DNA of 64,000 nt from the NCBI RefSeq assembly GCF_018342065.1, contig NZ_JAFDOE010000005.1, positions 1 through 64,000 of the forward strand, in the 5' to 3' direction. Shown here one piece after another: positions 20,678-37,553 of the stretch. A program made the position numbers and the translations under genes. This stretch comes from Citrobacter sp. FP75 (GTDB lineage Bacteria > Pseudomonadota > Gammaproteobacteria > Enterobacterales > Enterobacteriaceae). The notes beneath the pieces were generated by a model. That model saw only the letters and a list, made by a program, of their open reading frames with translations, was not told where the DNA came from and did no database searches. The stretch's first letter is position 1. Each line of letters starts with the position of its first letter.

Positions 20678-21703
20678 TTAGTCTTGTTGATTAACCTTGC
20701 GTTCAATCGCCTTGAGACGCTTGCTCATATCATCAATATTCATCACCAGTGCAGCTGTTTTACGCCATACCTTGTTGGGTTGTAGCGGAATGCCTGAGGA
20801 GTAGACGCCCGGTTCAGTGATAGGACGCATCACCATACCCATGCCAGTCACCGTGACTTTGTCGCATATTTCCATATGCCCATTAATCACGCTGGCGCCG
20901 CCAATCATGCAGTAACGGCCAATCTTCAGGCTACCCGCCATAATGACGCCACCGGCTACTGCCGTATTGTCGCCAATCACAACGTTATGCGCAATCTGGC
21001 ACTGGTTATCAATGATAACACCATTGCCGATCACGGTATCATCCAGAGCACCACGATCGATGGTTGTGCAAGCGCCGATCTCGACACGATCGCCAATAAT
21101 CACGCGACCAAGCTGCGGGATCTTCACCCAGTTACCACGATCGTTCGCATAGCCAAAGCCGTCAGAACCGACGACAGTGCTGGACTGGATCAGGCAATTT
21201 TCACCGATCTGGATGTCGTGGTAAATCGTCACATTCGCCCACAAGCGCGAACCTGCACCGATTTTTGTGTTTTTTCCGACGAAGCTTCCTGCACCGATAA
21301 CCACGTTATCGCCCAGTTCGACGCCAGACTCGATGACCGCATTTGCGCCAACAGAGACATTCTTACCCAGCTTCGCCGTCGCATCAATTACTGCACTAGG
21401 TGCAATGTTCTGCGCCGGCTGAGGCGTGGTATCTAAAATTTGCGCCATTCGTGCATAGGTCAGGTAGGGATTCTTCACTACCAGCGCGGCACTCTTAGCA
21501 AAAGGAAGATCGTCCTGCGTCATCACAACGGCAGAAGCCTGGCACAGGCTTAAGTGATCACGGTACTTAGGATTCACCATGAACGTGATATTGCCAGTTT
21601 GCGCAGATTGCATGGACGCTACGCCGGTGATGACGATATCGCCATCACCGTGTAATTCTGCATCCAACTGCTCTGCTAAATCAGCCAGTCGAATTGAAGG
21701 CAT
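20678..21703 (-). CDS. lpxD: UDP-3-O-(3-hydroxymyristoyl)glucosamine N-acyltransferase
   Basis: Third step of lipid A synthesis, adding the 2-N-linked 3-hydroxymyristate. At 341 residues it equals the E. coli length. An N-terminal uridine-binding domain (1-100) is followed by a hexapeptide-repeat beta-helix with the catalytic His in [10 protein letters not shown] near 239, and a C-terminal helix. It starts only 3 bp after the skp stop. Confidence 0.97.
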   Translation of the reverse strand: MPSIRLADLAEQLDAELHGDGDIVITGVASMQSAQTGNITFMVNPKYRDHLSLCQASAVVMTQDDLPFAKSAALVVKNPYLTYARMAQILDTTPQPAQNIAPSAVIDATAKLGKNVSVGANAVIESGVELGDNVVIGAGSFVGKNTKIGAGSRLWANVTIYHDIQIGENCLIQSSTVVGSDGFGYANDRGNWVKIPQLGRVIIGDRVEIGACTTIDRGALDDTVIGNGVIIDNQCQIAHNVVIGDNTAVAGGVIMAGSLKIGRYCMIGGASVINGHMEICDKVTVTGMGMVMRPITEPGVYSSGIPLQPNKVWRKTAALVMNIDDMSKRLKAIERKVNQQD

Positions 21704-21706
21704 TAC

Positions 21707-22192
21707 TTATTTAACCTGTTTCAGTACGTCAGCGGTGATGTCTTTTACATCGCTGCTGTTGTAAGCAACGGTGTTTGCGTCAACGACCAGATCGATGCTC
21801 TGGCTGCTAGCGACAGATTTCACAGCAGTCTGGATACGTGTAACCAGTTTGCCACGTTCTTCGTTGGAACGACGTGCACGATCCTGCTCAAAAGCTTGCG
21901 CTTTCTGAGAGAAAGTCTGGCGCTGAGCCATAACGTCTTTTTCCAGCTTGGTACGATCGCTACCTGCTTTCATGGATTGCAGACGCTGCATTTTAGATTG
22001 CAGATCGGATTCCATGCGCTGCAGTTCGCTGGCGCGGCCTTTGAACTCGTTTTCCAGCGTGCTAGAAACACCAGTCTTCTGCGCCACCTGTTGGAACAGG
22101 CTACCCATATTGACGATTGCAATTTTGTCGGCAGCCTGTGCGGACGTTGCCATCGCTAAACCGAGACCTGCAGCTAATAACCACTTTTTCAC
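21707..22192 (-). CDS. skp: Periplasmic chaperone Skp
   Basis: Trimeric periplasmic chaperone that holds unfolded outer-membrane proteins on their way to BamA. The start is the GTG at 22192-22190, giving a 161-residue precursor with signal peptide [20 protein letters not shown] cleaved before ADKIA, as in E. coli. Upstream in-frame codons have no Shine-Dalgarno support. The long charged coiled-coil arms are visible in about residues 45-135. It sits between bamA and lpxD, its known functional neighbourhood. Confidence 0.97.
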   Translation of the reverse strand: MKKWLLAAGLGLAMATSAQAADKIAIVNMGSLFQQVAQKTGVSSTLENEFKGRASELQRMESDLQSKMQRLQSMKAGSDRTKLEKDVMAQRQTFSQKAQAFEQDRARRSNEERGKLVTRIQTAVKSVASSQSIDLVVDANTVAYNSSDVKDITADVLKQVK

Positions 22193-22312
22193 AATAAACT
22201 CCTTACCATCCCATTTGCACCCGAAGGTACAGTTCTTTGCGTGGCCAGACGATCCCGCAGGATCGCCTAAAGTCATCGCTACACTACCACTACATTCCTT
22301 TGCGAAGAACAG

Positions 22313-24745
<2,433 letters not shown>

Positions 24746-24756
24746 CTAACACTCTC

Positions 24757-26109
24757 TTACAACCGAGAGAAATCATTGAAAAGTGCAAGCCCCATTAACA
24801 ACACCAGCAAAATTGAGCCAATGCGATAACTAAAGTCTTGAACACGCTCGGATACCGGACCGCCCTTCAGCTTTTCAATCGCCAGGAACAGCAGATGCCC
24901 CCCGTCAAGAACGGGCAACGGAAACAGGTTAATTATTCCTAAGTTCACGCTGATAAGCGCAAGGAACATCAGGTAATAAATCACCCCGAACTCCGCTGAC
25001 ATCCCAGCCCCCTGGGCGATAGAAATCGGCCCACTGAGGTTGTTCAGTTTTACATCACCGGTAATCAATTTTCCCAGCATACTGACCGTCAGCTTCATCA
25101 ACTGCCACGTTTTATCCGAGGCTTCGAGGATGGCGCTGAATGGCCCATACTGGCGTACAGTCTTATACTCATCAGGCAGAGGAATAATTTTAGGCACGAC
25201 GCCCGCAAAACCTTCTTCCTGACCGTTACCCGGTTTTGAGTCCGGGGTTAACGTCAAAGACAAGGAACTCCCCTGCCTTTCAATTTCTAGCGCTAACGGC
25301 TTATTCGGATTATCGCGCACCAGCGTCACGAACGTCATCCATTGCGTTAGCGGCTGACCATTGACTTTAACGATCCTGTCGCCAGCTTGCAAACCCGCCT
25401 TACTTGCCGCGGAGTTAACCTGCACTTCTGACAGCACAGGTTCAATCTGCGGGCCACGTGGACGAATCCCCAAACTTGTGACGGGATCCTGTTTGTCTGG
25501 CTCAAACGCCCATTGGCGCAAATCCAGCGTTTTGTCCTGTCGCTGGTTACTGCCAAACGGTGCCACGCTGAGGATAGTCTGCTCATCGCCGATTTTGGAG
25601 ACCAGCTGCAATCTCACGGTATCCCAATCAGGGGTTTCGATACCATCAACCGCTTTTAGTTCCGTGCCAGGTTGAATTTGCGCCTGTGCGGCAATCGAGT
25701 TGGGTGTTATTTCACCAACAACCGGACGCACGCCAGGAACACCGATGATAAACACCAGCCAGTAGGCAAAAATAGCAAAAAGGAAGTTAGCAATTGGACC
25801 TGCGGCAATAATGGCAGCGCGTTGTCCAACCGTTTTATTGTTGAACGCGTGGTGGCGCAGTTCCGGTATCACCGGCTCAGCACGCTCATCCAGCATTTTG
25901 ACGTAGCCGCCGAGGGGGATCAGGGCGATGACGTATTCGGTGCCTAATCTGTCGGTGCGGCGCCACAGCGCCTTTCCAAAGCCAATGGAAAAGCGCTCAA
26001 CGCGGACTCCGCAGCGCCGGGCAACCCAGAAATGACCAAATTCGTGCACGGTGATAAGCACACCCAGTGCGACGATGAATGCAGCCAGATTCCAGAGAAT
26101 ACTCAGCAT
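24757..26109 (-). CDS. rseP: Site-2 intramembrane zinc protease RseP
   Basis: Cuts RseA after DegS, releasing sigma-E, and also clears signal peptides from the inner membrane. The start at 26109 ([11 protein letters not shown]) gives 450 residues, the E. coli length; the longer frame starting MSAVTG overlaps cdsA and is not supported. The zinc motif HEFGH is at 22-26, two PDZ domains lie between about 115 and 310, and the LDGGH motif (Asp near 402) is in the last third. Four membrane helices are expected. Confidence 0.97.
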   Translation of the reverse strand: MLSILWNLAAFIVALGVLITVHEFGHFWVARRCGVRVERFSIGFGKALWRRTDRLGTEYVIALIPLGGYVKMLDERAEPVIPELRHHAFNNKTVGQRAAIIAAGPIANFLFAIFAYWLVFIIGVPGVRPVVGEITPNSIAAQAQIQPGTELKAVDGIETPDWDTVRLQLVSKIGDEQTILSVAPFGSNQRQDKTLDLRQWAFEPDKQDPVTSLGIRPRGPQIEPVLSEVQVNSAASKAGLQAGDRIVKVNGQPLTQWMTFVTLVRDNPNKPLALEIERQGSSLSLTLTPDSKPGNGQEEGFAGVVPKIIPLPDEYKTVRQYGPFSAILEASDKTWQLMKLTVSMLGKLITGDVKLNNLSGPISIAQGAGMSAEFGVIYYLMFLALISVNLGIINLFPLPVLDGGHLLFLAIEKLKGGPVSERVQDFSYRIGSILLVLLMGLALFNDFSRL

Positions 26110-26120
26110 AAGACCATCCG

Positions 26121-26978
26121 TTAAAGCGTCCTGAATACCAGTAACAGCAGACAAGCGAAGACCGGTACCGCAGCCGTCAGGCTATCAATACGATCCAGAA
26201 TGCCGCCGTGCCCTGGAATTAAGTGACCGCTGTCCTTAATACCTGCTTCACGCTTAAACATACTCTCAGTCAAGTCACCCAGCACCGAGGCCAGGGCCGC
26301 AACGATAGAGCAAATGAGCAAGGTGACAGGCGCGACATCAAGATTCGCCCACATACCATAACCCCATGAGATCACGGCCGCAGTGGCGAGTCCGCCAATA
26401 AAACCTTGCCAGGTTTTACCTGGAGAAACCTTCGGCGCCAGCTTATGTTTGCCAAACAGCTTACCAAACATATATGCACCGGAATCCGCTCCCCAGACGA
26501 GGATCATGACATACAGCAGCCATATCGCGCCACTATAATGATTCTCATCATAATGCCAGGCGCGTAGCGCCAGCATTCCCCAAAAGAAAGGGACAATGGT
26601 TAACACGCCGAAAATTATGCGTAATGTTTTGGAATTACGCCAGACCGACGCAGAACCAGGATAAAACAGCACCAGCAACAGCGCTACACCCCACCAGCCC
26701 AATGACGCCCAAAGCGACACTTCTACCAGCGGCTGATGAATATTGTGATGATATTCAGGCAGTAAAAACAGCATCAGTGCCAGCAAAAGCCCGCACAAAA
26801 CCGCCAGCCAGACTCGCTGTGTGCGAGTGGTGAAACCGCTAAACTGTCCCCATTCCCACGCAGCCAGCATACATACGACCAGCGTAACAATAGCGAACCC
26901 CACCGGCGGTAATAGAAACAGAACCGCGATGACTACGGGTATTAAAACAAAAGCAGAAATCAGGCGATACTTCAGCAA
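26121..26978 (-). CDS. cdsA: Phosphatidate cytidylyltransferase
   Basis: Makes CDP-diacylglycerol from phosphatidate and CTP, the common precursor of phospholipids, in the inner membrane. It has 285 residues and about eight hydrophobic helices. The family signature near the C-terminus ([20 protein letters not shown], about 245-264) carries the metal-binding Asp residues. The start codon is TTG at 26978-26976. It is spaced 11 bp from rseP and 12 bp from uppS, consistent with one transcript. Confidence 0.97.
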   Translation of the reverse strand: MLKYRLISAFVLIPVVIAVLFLLPPVGFAIVTLVVCMLAAWEWGQFSGFTTRTQRVWLAVLCGLLLALMLFLLPEYHHNIHQPLVEVSLWASLGWWGVALLLVLFYPGSASVWRNSKTLRIIFGVLTIVPFFWGMLALRAWHYDENHYSGAIWLLYVMILVWGADSGAYMFGKLFGKHKLAPKVSPGKTWQGFIGGLATAAVISWGYGMWANLDVAPVTLLICSIVAALASVLGDLTESMFKREAGIKDSGHLIPGHGGILDRIDSLTAAVPVFACLLLLVFRTL

Positions 26979-26990
26979 AAGCGACCCCCA

Positions 26991-27749
26991 TCAGGCTTTT
27001 TCATCACCGGGTTCGGTGCCGCCGAAACGACGCTCTCGATTAGCAAAGGCATGCAGCGCACCTTCAAAGTCTTGTTCATCGAAATCGGGCCAGAGAACAT
27101 CCGTAAAGTAAAGTTCAGCATAGGCAATTTGCCACAGCAAAAAATTACTGATGCGATGCTCTCCCCCAGTCCTTATCACTAAATCCACAGGAGCCAGCTC
27201 ATGCATACAAACTTGCTGACCAAGCATCTCTTCGTCAATTTGCTCAGGACGCAGCAGACCGTCTTGCACCTGTTGCGCCAGTAGCCTGACTCCCTGGACA
27301 ATATCCCAGCGTCCGCCGTAATTCGCGGCAATATTCAGCGTTAACCCGGTATTCTGGGCGGTAAGCGCTTCCGACTTGCGAATCCGTTCTTGCAAACGTG
27401 AGTTAAATCGACTGATATCCCCGATAATACGCAGACGAACGTTATGGCGATGCAGGTTTTTCACTTCACTATCAAGTGCCCACACGAATAATTCCATTAA
27501 CGCGCTCACTTCCTGCGCAGGTCGGTTCCAGTTCTCACTGCTAAAGGCATACAGCGTTAACGCATCAATACCGTTATTGGCAGCAAAAGAGACAGCCCGG
27601 CGGACGGATTTTGCTCCGGCCTTGTGCCCAAAGGCGCGAATCTTCCCTTGCTTTTTCGCCCAGCGGCCATTGCCATCCATAATAATGGCTACATGGCGAC
27701 AGCCATGTGCTGGCAAATTTTCGCTTAATGGTTGAGTTGCAGACAACAT
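26991..27749 (-). CDS. uppS: Undecaprenyl diphosphate synthase
   Basis: Cis-prenyltransferase that makes the C55 lipid carrier for peptidoglycan and O-antigen. It has 252 residues, one fewer than E. coli UppS (IspU). The catalytic Asp is D25 in IIMDGNGRW, equivalent to E. coli D26. A conserved RTGGEHRISNFLLWQ region lies near 194-208. It follows dxr after 188 bp that contain a terminator, so it probably has its own promoter. Confidence 0.97.
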   Translation of the reverse strand: MLSATQPLSENLPAHGCRHVAIIMDGNGRWAKKQGKIRAFGHKAGAKSVRRAVSFAANNGIDALTLYAFSSENWNRPAQEVSALMELFVWALDSEVKNLHRHNVRLRIIGDISRFNSRLQERIRKSEALTAQNTGLTLNIAANYGGRWDIVQGVRLLAQQVQDGLLRPEQIDEEMLGQQVCMHELAPVDLVIRTGGEHRISNFLLWQIAYAELYFTDVLWPDFDEQDFEGALHAFANRERRFGGTEPGDEKA

Positions 27750-27810
27750 AACGCGTTTTTAGTCCCTGAAAGGATTTAACGGTACTCAGGAATACTGAAG
27801 CCCATCCACA

Positions 27811-27835
27811 AAAAAGCCGTGTCAAACCACGGCTT
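27811..27835 (-). terminator. Intrinsic terminator after dxr
   Basis: On the minus strand an 8-bp AAGCCGTG/CACGGCTT stem is followed by a T run. It separates dxr from uppS. Confidence 0.85.
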
Positions 27836-27937
27836 ACCCGGCCGAAAAAATGCCAATACCAGCGATCGGGTGGCGCAGACTATATCACCGAAGCCCAACG
27901 CTAACAAATAGCACGATCCTCTGTAGAGGGATAATCA

Positions 27938-29134
27938 TCAGCTTGAGAGTCGCATCACTTGTTTTCTGGCGACGTCCCGAGCAGCGGCATCGACCCTCAG
28001 CACATCATCAACGCTCCGGGGTTCCTGCAAATCCATCTTTTCCAGTACGGATAAATTGAGCTCGGCAATATCAGTAAATCGAATTTGTTGCGCCAGAAAT
28101 GCAGCAACGGTAATTTCATTCGCGGCGTTCAGCGCGGTGGTCGCCGCTTGCCCTTGCTCAAACGCGTCCATTGCCAGTTTCAGGCACGGATAGCGTTGGT
28201 AATCCGGTGCGGAAAACGTCAACGCACTGAGTTTGCAAAAGTCGACAGGCTTGACACCAGACGTGACACGTTCCGGCCATGCCATCGTATGGGCAATAGG
28301 TGTGCGCATATCAGGCTCACCCAGCTGCGCCAGAACGCTACCATCCTGATAACGAACCATCGAATGAATAACCGACTGCGGATGAATCAGCACTTCCATC
28401 TGGCTTGCACTGGCATTAAACAACCAGCGCGCTTCAATGTATTCCAGACCTTTATTCATCATGGTGGCAGAATCGACAGAGATTTTTCGTCCCATCGACC
28501 AGTTCGGATGACGGCATGCTTGATCGGGGGTCATTGAAACCAGATCGTGCAATGGCGTTTCACGGAAAGGGCCACCAGACCCGGTTAGCAGAATGGACAT
28601 GACGCCATTTTGCTCAAGGTCAGCGTATCCCAGATTGTGTTGAATAGGTTGGGGTAAACTCTGAAAAATCGCGTTATGTTCGCTATCTACCGGCAAAAGC
28701 TGTGCTTTATGGCGCTTAACATCATCCATAAACAAGCGACCACAGGTTACCAGCGATTCTTTATTCGCCAGTAAAATGCTTTTGCCTGCACGAATTGCCG
28801 CAAGCGTTGGCAACAGTCCCGCAGCACCGACAATCGCCGCCATAATCTGATCGACATCATCCAGCGCAGCCATCTCACAGGCCGCCTGTTGTCCGCTCAT
28901 CACTTCGGTACGACTTCCCTGCTCCTGCAGAGCAGCTTTCACCAGCGCCGCGCTTTTTTCATCGTCCATAACCGCATAGCGGGGAGAGAACTCCAGACAC
29001 TGCTCGACCATACGGGCGACATTTTTACCCGCAACCAGCGCAGCAACGCGAAACGTTTCCGGGTTATGGCGTACGACATCCAGCGTACTGCAACCAATAG
29101 AACCGGTTGAGCCGAGAATGGTTAATTGCTTCAT
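27938..29134 (-). CDS. dxr: 1-deoxy-D-xylulose 5-phosphate reductoisomerase
   Basis: Second enzyme of the MEP isoprenoid pathway, converting DXP to MEP with NADPH; supplies precursors to the neighbouring uppS. At 398 residues it equals the E. coli length. The NADPH-binding GSTGSIG motif is at 8-14. The metal and substrate region includes PVDSEHNA near 149-156 and the flexible loop with HPNWSMG near 210. It is followed by a terminator. Confidence 0.97.
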   Translation of the reverse strand: MKQLTILGSTGSIGCSTLDVVRHNPETFRVAALVAGKNVARMVEQCLEFSPRYAVMDDEKSAALVKAALQEQGSRTEVMSGQQAACEMAALDDVDQIMAAIVGAAGLLPTLAAIRAGKSILLANKESLVTCGRLFMDDVKRHKAQLLPVDSEHNAIFQSLPQPIQHNLGYADLEQNGVMSILLTGSGGPFRETPLHDLVSMTPDQACRHPNWSMGRKISVDSATMMNKGLEYIEARWLFNASASQMEVLIHPQSVIHSMVRYQDGSVLAQLGEPDMRTPIAHTMAWPERVTSGVKPVDFCKLSALTFSAPDYQRYPCLKLAMDAFEQGQAATTALNAANEITVAAFLAQQIRFTDIAELNLSVLEKMDLQEPRSVDDVLRVDAAARDVARKQVMRLSS

Positions 29135-29183
29135 CAGACATCCAGAAGAATTTTACCCTTTAGGGGGTAGGCAGGATAAAAGC

Positions 29184-29228
29184 AAAACGCCGCCTTCCAG
29201 CCTTTGCAGGCCTTCTGAGCGGCGTTTT
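29184..29228 (-). terminator. Intrinsic terminator after frr
   Basis: On the minus strand an AAAACGCCGC/GCGGCGTTTT outer stem (29228-29219 with 29193-29184), with a second inner pairing in between, is followed by T-rich sequence. It lies between frr and dxr. Confidence 0.85.
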
Positions 29229-29243
29229 AAGCGTACAGGCGAA

Positions 29244-29801
29244 TCAGAACTGCATCAGTTCCGCTTCTTTCTCTGCCAGCGCCGCATCCACTTTCTTGAT
29301 AGCGGCGTCAGTCAGTTTCTGTACGTCGTCCTGAGAACGGCGATCGTCATCTTCGCTGATCTCTTTATCTTTCAACAGCGCTTTCACTTTGTCGTTGGCA
29401 TCACGGCGAACGTTACGCACGGCAACACGCGCGCCTTCTGCTTCGCCGCGCACGATCTTGGTCAGATCTTTACGACGTTCTTCGGTCAGCGGCGGCAGCG
29501 GAACGCGAATGTCAGAGCCCGCAGAGCTTGGGTTCAGGCCGAGGTCGGAAGCCATAATCGCTTTCTCAACGGCCGGGCCCATAGAACGGTCAAACACGTT
29601 GATTTTCAGAGTACGGGAATCTTCAACCGTTACGCTTGCCAGCTGACGCAGCGGAGTTGGCGTGCCGTAATATTCCACGATAATGCCGTCCAGCAGGCTG
29701 GGAGAAGCACGACCTGTGCGAATTTTGCTGATTTGGTTTTTGAACGCTTCGACGCATTTGTCCATGCGTACTTCAGCATCTTTTCTGATATCGTTGATCA
29801 C
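29244..29801 (-). CDS. frr: Ribosome-recycling factor
   Basis: Splits post-termination ribosomes with EF-G. The 185-residue, tRNA-shaped protein has a three-helix bundle interrupted by a small beta domain (about 30-105). The start codon is GTG at 29801-29799 ([10 protein letters not shown]). Length equals E. coli RRF. It is separated from pyrH by 139 bp and followed by a strong terminator. Confidence 0.97.
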   Translation of the reverse strand: MINDIRKDAEVRMDKCVEAFKNQISKIRTGRASPSLLDGIIVEYYGTPTPLRQLASVTVEDSRTLKINVFDRSMGPAVEKAIMASDLGLNPSSAGSDIRVPLPPLTEERRKDLTKIVRGEAEGARVAVRNVRRDANDKVKALLKDKEISEDDDRRSQDDVQKLTDAAIKKVDAALAEKEAELMQF

Positions 29802-29940
29802 GTTACGAATCCTTGAAAGCTGGTTTCAGTCAGACCATACCCACCACGCGAGATGTGACAAGTATAGTCTTGATTAATTTTGAGGGACGTATCCCGCGAC
29901 ATTAAAGCGGAATATTACCTGCATTTAGCCGCAACGGGAA

Positions 29941-30666
29941 TTATTCCGTGATTAACGTGCCTTCTTTTTCACCCATCACAACGCGACGCAATGCACCCGG
30001 TTTGTTCATGTTGAAGACACGAATCGGCAATTTATGGTCACGAGCCAGCGTGAACGCTGCCAGATCCATCACTTTCAGCTCTTTATCCAGAACCTCTGTA
30101 TAGGTCAGCTGTTCGTACATGGTCGCGGTAGGATCTTTCGCCGGATCGGCGGTAAACACGCCGTCCACTTTGGTGGCTTTCAGTACCACATCGGCTTCGA
30201 TTTCAATACCGCGCAGGCAGGCTGCGGAATCGGTAGTGAAGAACGGGTTGCCGGTACCGGCCGCCAGGATAACAACACGGTTGTTACGCAGCAGGCTAAT
30301 AGCTTCCGCCCAGCTGTAGTTATCGCACACGCCGTTCAGAGGGATTGCGGACATCAGGCGAGCGTTCACATAGGCGCGGTGAAGCGCATCGCGCATCGCC
30401 AAACCGTTCATTACGGTGGCCAACATGCCCATGTGGTCGCCCACAACGCGGTTCATTCCCGCTTTCGCCAGACCAGCACCACGGAACAGGTTACCGCCAC
30501 CAATCACTACGCCAACCTGAATACCCAGTTCAACCAGTTCTTTGATTTCCTGAGCCATACGGTCAAGTATGCTTGCATCAATACCGAAGCCTTCTGAACC
30601 TTGCAGAGCTTCGCCACTTAACTTAAGCAGAATACGTTTGTAGACGGGTTTTGCATTGGTAGCCAT
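29941..30666 (-). CDS. pyrH: Uridylate kinase
   Basis: Phosphorylates UMP to UDP in pyrimidine nucleotide synthesis; hexameric, activated by GTP and inhibited by UTP. It has 241 residues of the amino-acid kinase fold, with KLSGEAL near 15-21 and the glycine-rich GGGNLFRG near 57-64. Length equals the E. coli protein. It lies between the tsf terminator and frr. Confidence 0.97.
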   Translation of the reverse strand: MATNAKPVYKRILLKLSGEALQGSEGFGIDASILDRMAQEIKELVELGIQVGVVIGGGNLFRGAGLAKAGMNRVVGDHMGMLATVMNGLAMRDALHRAYVNARLMSAIPLNGVCDNYSWAEAISLLRNNRVVILAAGTGNPFFTTDSAACLRGIEIEADVVLKATKVDGVFTADPAKDPTATMYEQLTYTEVLDKELKVMDLAAFTLARDHKLPIRVFNMNKPGALRRVVMGEKEGTLITE

Positions 30667-30774
30667 GTTTCTTTCCTGAGACTGTCAACGAATGAGATGA
30701 GTTAATACCGGCGACATTGTATGTCGCTTTTCAGCGTCGCCACTATAGCGATTCACCGAATTTACAAGTCAGAC

Positions 30775-30803
30775 ACAAAAAGAAGCCGCCCTCAGGCGGC
30801 TCC
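30775..30803 (-). terminator. Intrinsic terminator after tsf
   Basis: On the minus strand a GGAGCCGCC/GGCGGCTTC stem (30803-30795 with 30790-30782) with a TGAG loop is followed by a T run. It ends the rpsB-tsf operon. Confidence 0.88.
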
Positions 30804-30812
30804 TTTAGAAAA

Positions 30813-31664
30813 TTAAGACTGCTTGGACATCGCAGCAACTTCTGCTGCAAAGTCAGTCTCAACTTTCTCGATACCTTCACCCACTTCAAAGCGGATGAAG
30901 CCAGTTACGTCTGCATTGTGCTCTTTCAGCAGCTGAGCAACAGATTTGCTCGGCTCCATAACGAAAGGCTGACCAGTCAGAGAAACTTCGCCGGTGAATT
31001 TCTTCATGCGGCCTTCAACCATTTTCTCTGCGATTTCTTTCGGCTTACCAGACTGCATCGCGATATCCAGCTGAACCTGGTATTCTTTCTCTACCACTTC
31101 AGCAGACACGTCTTCTGGCTTAACGAATTCAGGCTTGCTTGCAGCAATGTGCATTGCCAGCTGTTTAACCAACTCTTCGTCTGCGCCTTTAGCCGCAACC
31201 AGAACACCGATACGCGCACCGTGCTGGTATGAACCCAGTACGTCGCCTTCGATGGAAGCAACACGACGGATGTTGATGTTCTCACCGATTTTAGCAACCA
31301 GCGCAACACGTTCTTCTTCGAACTGTGCTTTCAGAACTTCAACGTCAGTGATTTTGCCCGCGATTGCAGCATCCAGAACTTTGTCTGCAAATGCCTGGAA
31401 ACCACCATCTTTAGCAACGAAGTCAGTCTGGCAGTTAACTTCCAGAATGATACCGTAGTTGCCGTCGATTTTGGTTTTGATCACGCCGTCAGCAGCAACG
31501 TTGCCTGCTTTTTTCGCCGCTTTGATCGCACCAGATTTACGCATGTTTTCGATTGCCAGCTCAATGTCGCCATTAGCTTCAGTCAGTGCTTTTTTGCAAT
31601 CCATCATGCCTGCGCCAGTACGCTCACGCAGCTCTTTTACCAGGGATGCGGTAATTTCAGCCAT
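30813..31664 (-). CDS. tsf: Elongation factor Ts
   Basis: Guanine-nucleotide exchange factor for EF-Tu. At 283 residues it equals the E. coli length. The N-terminal UBA-like domain starts [23 protein letters not shown]; the TDFVAKD motif near 79-85, which contacts EF-Tu, is intact. It is second in the rpsB-tsf operon, separated from rpsB by 264 bp that include an ERIC element and an attenuator-type hairpin. Confidence 0.98.
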   Translation of the reverse strand: MAEITASLVKELRERTGAGMMDCKKALTEANGDIELAIENMRKSGAIKAAKKAGNVAADGVIKTKIDGNYGIILEVNCQTDFVAKDGGFQAFADKVLDAAIAGKITDVEVLKAQFEEERVALVAKIGENINIRRVASIEGDVLGSYQHGARIGVLVAAKGADEELVKQLAMHIAASKPEFVKPEDVSAEVVEKEYQVQLDIAMQSGKPKEIAEKMVEGRMKKFTGEVSLTGQPFVMEPSKSVAQLLKEHNADVTGFIRFEVGEGIEKVETDFAAEVAAMSKQS

Positions 31665-31721
31665 TCTAAAATCCTCGGAAGATTTGATCTGCCCGGCCAG
31701 AACCGCACAGATTTAAAAGTG

Positions 31722-31748
31722 AAAAAGGGGGCCATATACAGGCCCCCT
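31722..31748 (-). terminator. Hairpin with T run between rpsB and tsf (probable attenuator)
   Basis: On the minus strand a GGGGGCC/GGCCCCC stem (31747-31741 with 31733-31727) with a 7-base loop is followed by TTTTT. As it lies upstream of tsf in the transcript, it would reduce tsf expression relative to rpsB, if it terminates. Confidence 0.78.
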
Positions 31749-31772
31749 AACCAAACGTGATACTACCTGGCC

Positions 31773-31900
31773 TATATCCGTCATTCTTCAAGCTGCTGGT
31801 GCGTTGTTTTCCTTACTCACCCCAGTCACTTACTGACGTAAGCTCCGGGGGGATTCGTTGCGTCAACGCCTTCCAGCAACTCGAATTATCCAGGATATAT
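31773..31900 (-). repeat. Full-length ERIC (IRU) element
   Basis: On the minus strand the 128-bp segment matches the roughly 127-bp ERIC consensus end to end. It starts TATATCC, has the left arm AATTCGAGTTGC, the central palindrome GGAGCTTACGTCAGTAAGTGACT, the block ACGCACCAGCAGCTTGAAG and ends ATGACGGATATA. It lies inside the rpsB-tsf spacer, in the sense orientation of the transcript, just upstream of the tsf attenuator hairpin. Confidence 0.9.
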
Positions 31901-31928
31901 AAGGGGTCGCTCTTACGAGCGTGCCTTA

Positions 31929-32795
<867 letters not shown>

Positions 32796-32827
32796 TAGTC
32801 TTCGAATGGATCGGAAGTCCGGCGCGC

Positions 32828-32857
32828 TTTATACCACAAATACGCCATCGACACCAA
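32828..32857 (-). promoter_or_regulatory. Probable rpsB promoter
   Basis: On the minus strand a -35 TTGGTG (32857-32852) and a -10 TATAAA (32833-32828), 18-bp spacer, are followed by a GCGCGCC discriminator typical of stringently controlled ribosomal promoters. Confidence 0.6.
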
Positions 32858-32888
32858 TAATTGTTGGCGGTCTGTGCCGAATGAACGA

Positions 32889-33006
32889 TGAATTTCGTGT
32901 TACAGGAAGGCGGCAAATTTTTGACTCTCCAGGAGCTTACATGTAGTAAGTGACTGGAGTGAAAAAATACAGCCAACGCACCTGTCGCACGAAAGGCGAA
33001 GTTCAG
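32889..33006 (+). repeat. Degenerate ERIC-like element between rpsB and map
   Basis: The plus strand carries ERIC-like blocks in order: TACAGGAAGGCGGCAA (32901-32916), CCAGGAGCTTACATGTAGTA (32929-32948 region), AGTGACTGGAGTG, and CAGCCAACGCACCTG (32970-32985 region). The 5' arm and the terminal ATGACGGGTATA are poorly kept, so this is a decayed copy. It lies upstream of the divergent rpsB and map promoters. The rest of the 449-bp rpsB-map spacer shows no gene. Confidence 0.75.
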
Positions 33007-33103
33007 AATGATTCTCAATTTGGCAGGGTACACCCCAGACTGATACCATTGGCACCACTTACACAATTATTGTCGAAATCATCGACACTGATGGACAGAA
33101 TTC

Positions 33104-33898
33104 ATGGCTATCTCAATCAAGACCCCTGAAGAAATCGAAAAAATGCGCGTCGCTGGCCGCCTGGCCGCCGAAGTACTGGAAATGATCGAACCGTTTATCA
33201 AACCGGGCGTCAGCACCGGTGAACTGGACAGGATCTGTAATGACTACATCGTGAACGAGCAGCAGGCTATCTCTGCGTGCCTGGGCTACCACGGTTATCC
33301 TAAATCCGTGTGTATCTCCATTAATGAAGTGGTATGCCACGGGATCCCGGACGACGCTAAACACCTGAAAGATGGTGATATCGTCAACATCGACGTGACC
33401 GTGATTAAAGACGAGTTCCACGGCGACACGTCCAAAATGTTCATCGTCGGCAAACCGACGATTCTGGGTGAGCGCCTGTGTCGCGTAACGCAGGAAAGCC
33501 TCTACCTGGGCATTAAAATGGTGAAACCAGGCATTCGCCTGCGCACTATCGGCGCGGCCATTCAGAAATATGCGGAAGGTGAAGGCTTCTCGGTGGTGCG
33601 TGAATACTGTGGTCACGGTATCGGTCGCGGCTTCCATGAAGAACCTCAGGTTCTGCATTACGATGCAGATGATGGCGGTGTGGTGCTGCAACCGGGTATG
33701 ACTTTCACCATTGAACCCATGCTGAACTCCGGTGATTACCGCATCCGTACCATGAAAGATGGCTGGACGGTGAAAACCAAAGACCGTAGCTTGTCTGCGC
33801 AGTACGAGCATACTATTGTGGTGACGGAAAACGGCTGTGAAATTCTGACGTTACGCAAGGATGACACCATCCCTGCGATCATCACTCACGACGAATAA
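33104..33898 (+). CDS. map: Methionine aminopeptidase, type I
   Basis: Removes the N-terminal Met from nascent proteins with small second residues. At 264 residues it equals E. coli Map. The five metal ligands of the pita-bread fold are present in their motifs: Asp in NIDVTV (97) and GDTSKMF (108), His in GHGIGRGFHEEP (171), Glu in TIEPM (204) and Glu in YEHTI (235). It diverges from rpsB and is followed by a BIME. Confidence 0.98.
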   Translation: MAISIKTPEEIEKMRVAGRLAAEVLEMIEPFIKPGVSTGELDRICNDYIVNEQQAISACLGYHGYPKSVCISINEVVCHGIPDDAKHLKDGDIVNIDVTVIKDEFHGDTSKMFIVGKPTILGERLCRVTQESLYLGIKMVKPGIRLRTIGAAIQKYAEGEGFSVVREYCGHGIGRGFHEEPQVLHYDADDGGVVLQPGMTFTIEPMLNSGDYRIRTMKDGWTVKTKDRSLSAQYEHTIVVTENGCEILTLRKDDTIPAIITHDE

Positions 33899-33902
33899 TG
33901 TT

Positions 33903-36685
<2,783 letters not shown>

Positions 36686-36716
36686 TGTGTTTATTTATTA
36701 TGGAAAGAGTTTAACA

Positions 36717-37541
36717 ATGCAGCAGTTACAGAACGTTATTGAGTCCGCTTTCGAGCGCCGCGCCGATATCACTCCGGCAAATGTAGATACCGTAACCCGT
36801 GAAGCGGTTAATCAGGTTATTTCTCTGCTGGATTCCGGTGCGCTGCGTGTTGCAGAAAAGATTGAGGGTCAGTGGGTCACGCACCAGTGGCTGAAGAAAG
36901 CGGTATTGCTCTCTTTTCGTATTAACGACAACCAGGTTATCGACGGCGCGGAAAGCCGCTACTTCGATAAAGTGCCGATGAAATTCGCCAACTACGACGA
37001 AGCGCGCTTCCAGAAAGAAGGCTTCCGCGTGGTTCCGCCAGCGTCCGTACGTCAGGGGGCTTATATTGCACGTAACACCGTGCTGATGCCGTCTTACGTC
37101 AATATCGGCGCATACGTTGACGAGGGTTCGATGGTCGATACATGGGCGACCGTCGGCTCCTGCGCGCAAATTGGTAAAAACGTTCACCTGTCAGGCGGCG
37201 TTGGCATCGGCGGCGTACTGGAACCGTTACAGGCGAACCCGACCATCATCGAAGACAACTGTTTCATCGGTGCGCGTTCTGAAGTGGTAGAAGGCGTGAT
37301 CGTCGAAGAAGGCTCCGTTATCTCCATGGGTGTATACCTGGGACAGAGCACCAAAATCTATGACCGCGAAACCGGCGAAGTTTTCTATGGCCGCGTTCCA
37401 GCAGGTTCGGTTGTGGTATCGGGCAACCTGCCGTCAAAAGATGGTAAATACAGCCTGTACTGCGCGGTGATCGTCAAGAAAGTCGACGCCAAAACGCGTG
37501 GCAAAGTCGGGATTAACGAGCTGTTGCGTACCATCGACTAA
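36717..37541 (+). CDS. dapD: Tetrahydrodipicolinate N-succinyltransferase
   Basis: Succinylates tetrahydrodipicolinate in the diaminopimelate/lysine pathway, feeding peptidoglycan. The start at 36717 ([10 protein letters not shown]) gives 274 residues, the E. coli length; the longer frame beginning MFIYYGKS has no support. An N-terminal helical domain is followed by a left-handed beta-helix of hexapeptide repeats (about 105-230). Cofactor contacts lie in the C-terminal region. It is 31 bp after glnD and is followed by a strong terminator. Confidence 0.97.
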   Translation: MQQLQNVIESAFERRADITPANVDTVTREAVNQVISLLDSGALRVAEKIEGQWVTHQWLKKAVLLSFRINDNQVIDGAESRYFDKVPMKFANYDEARFQKEGFRVVPPASVRQGAYIARNTVLMPSYVNIGAYVDEGSMVDTWATVGSCAQIGKNVHLSGGVGIGGVLEPLQANPTIIEDNCFIGARSEVVEGVIVEEGSVISMGVYLGQSTKIYDRETGEVFYGRVPAGSVVVSGNLPSKDGKYSLYCAVIVKKVDAKTRGKVGINELLRTID

Positions 37542-37553
37542 CGGCAATTTGAA

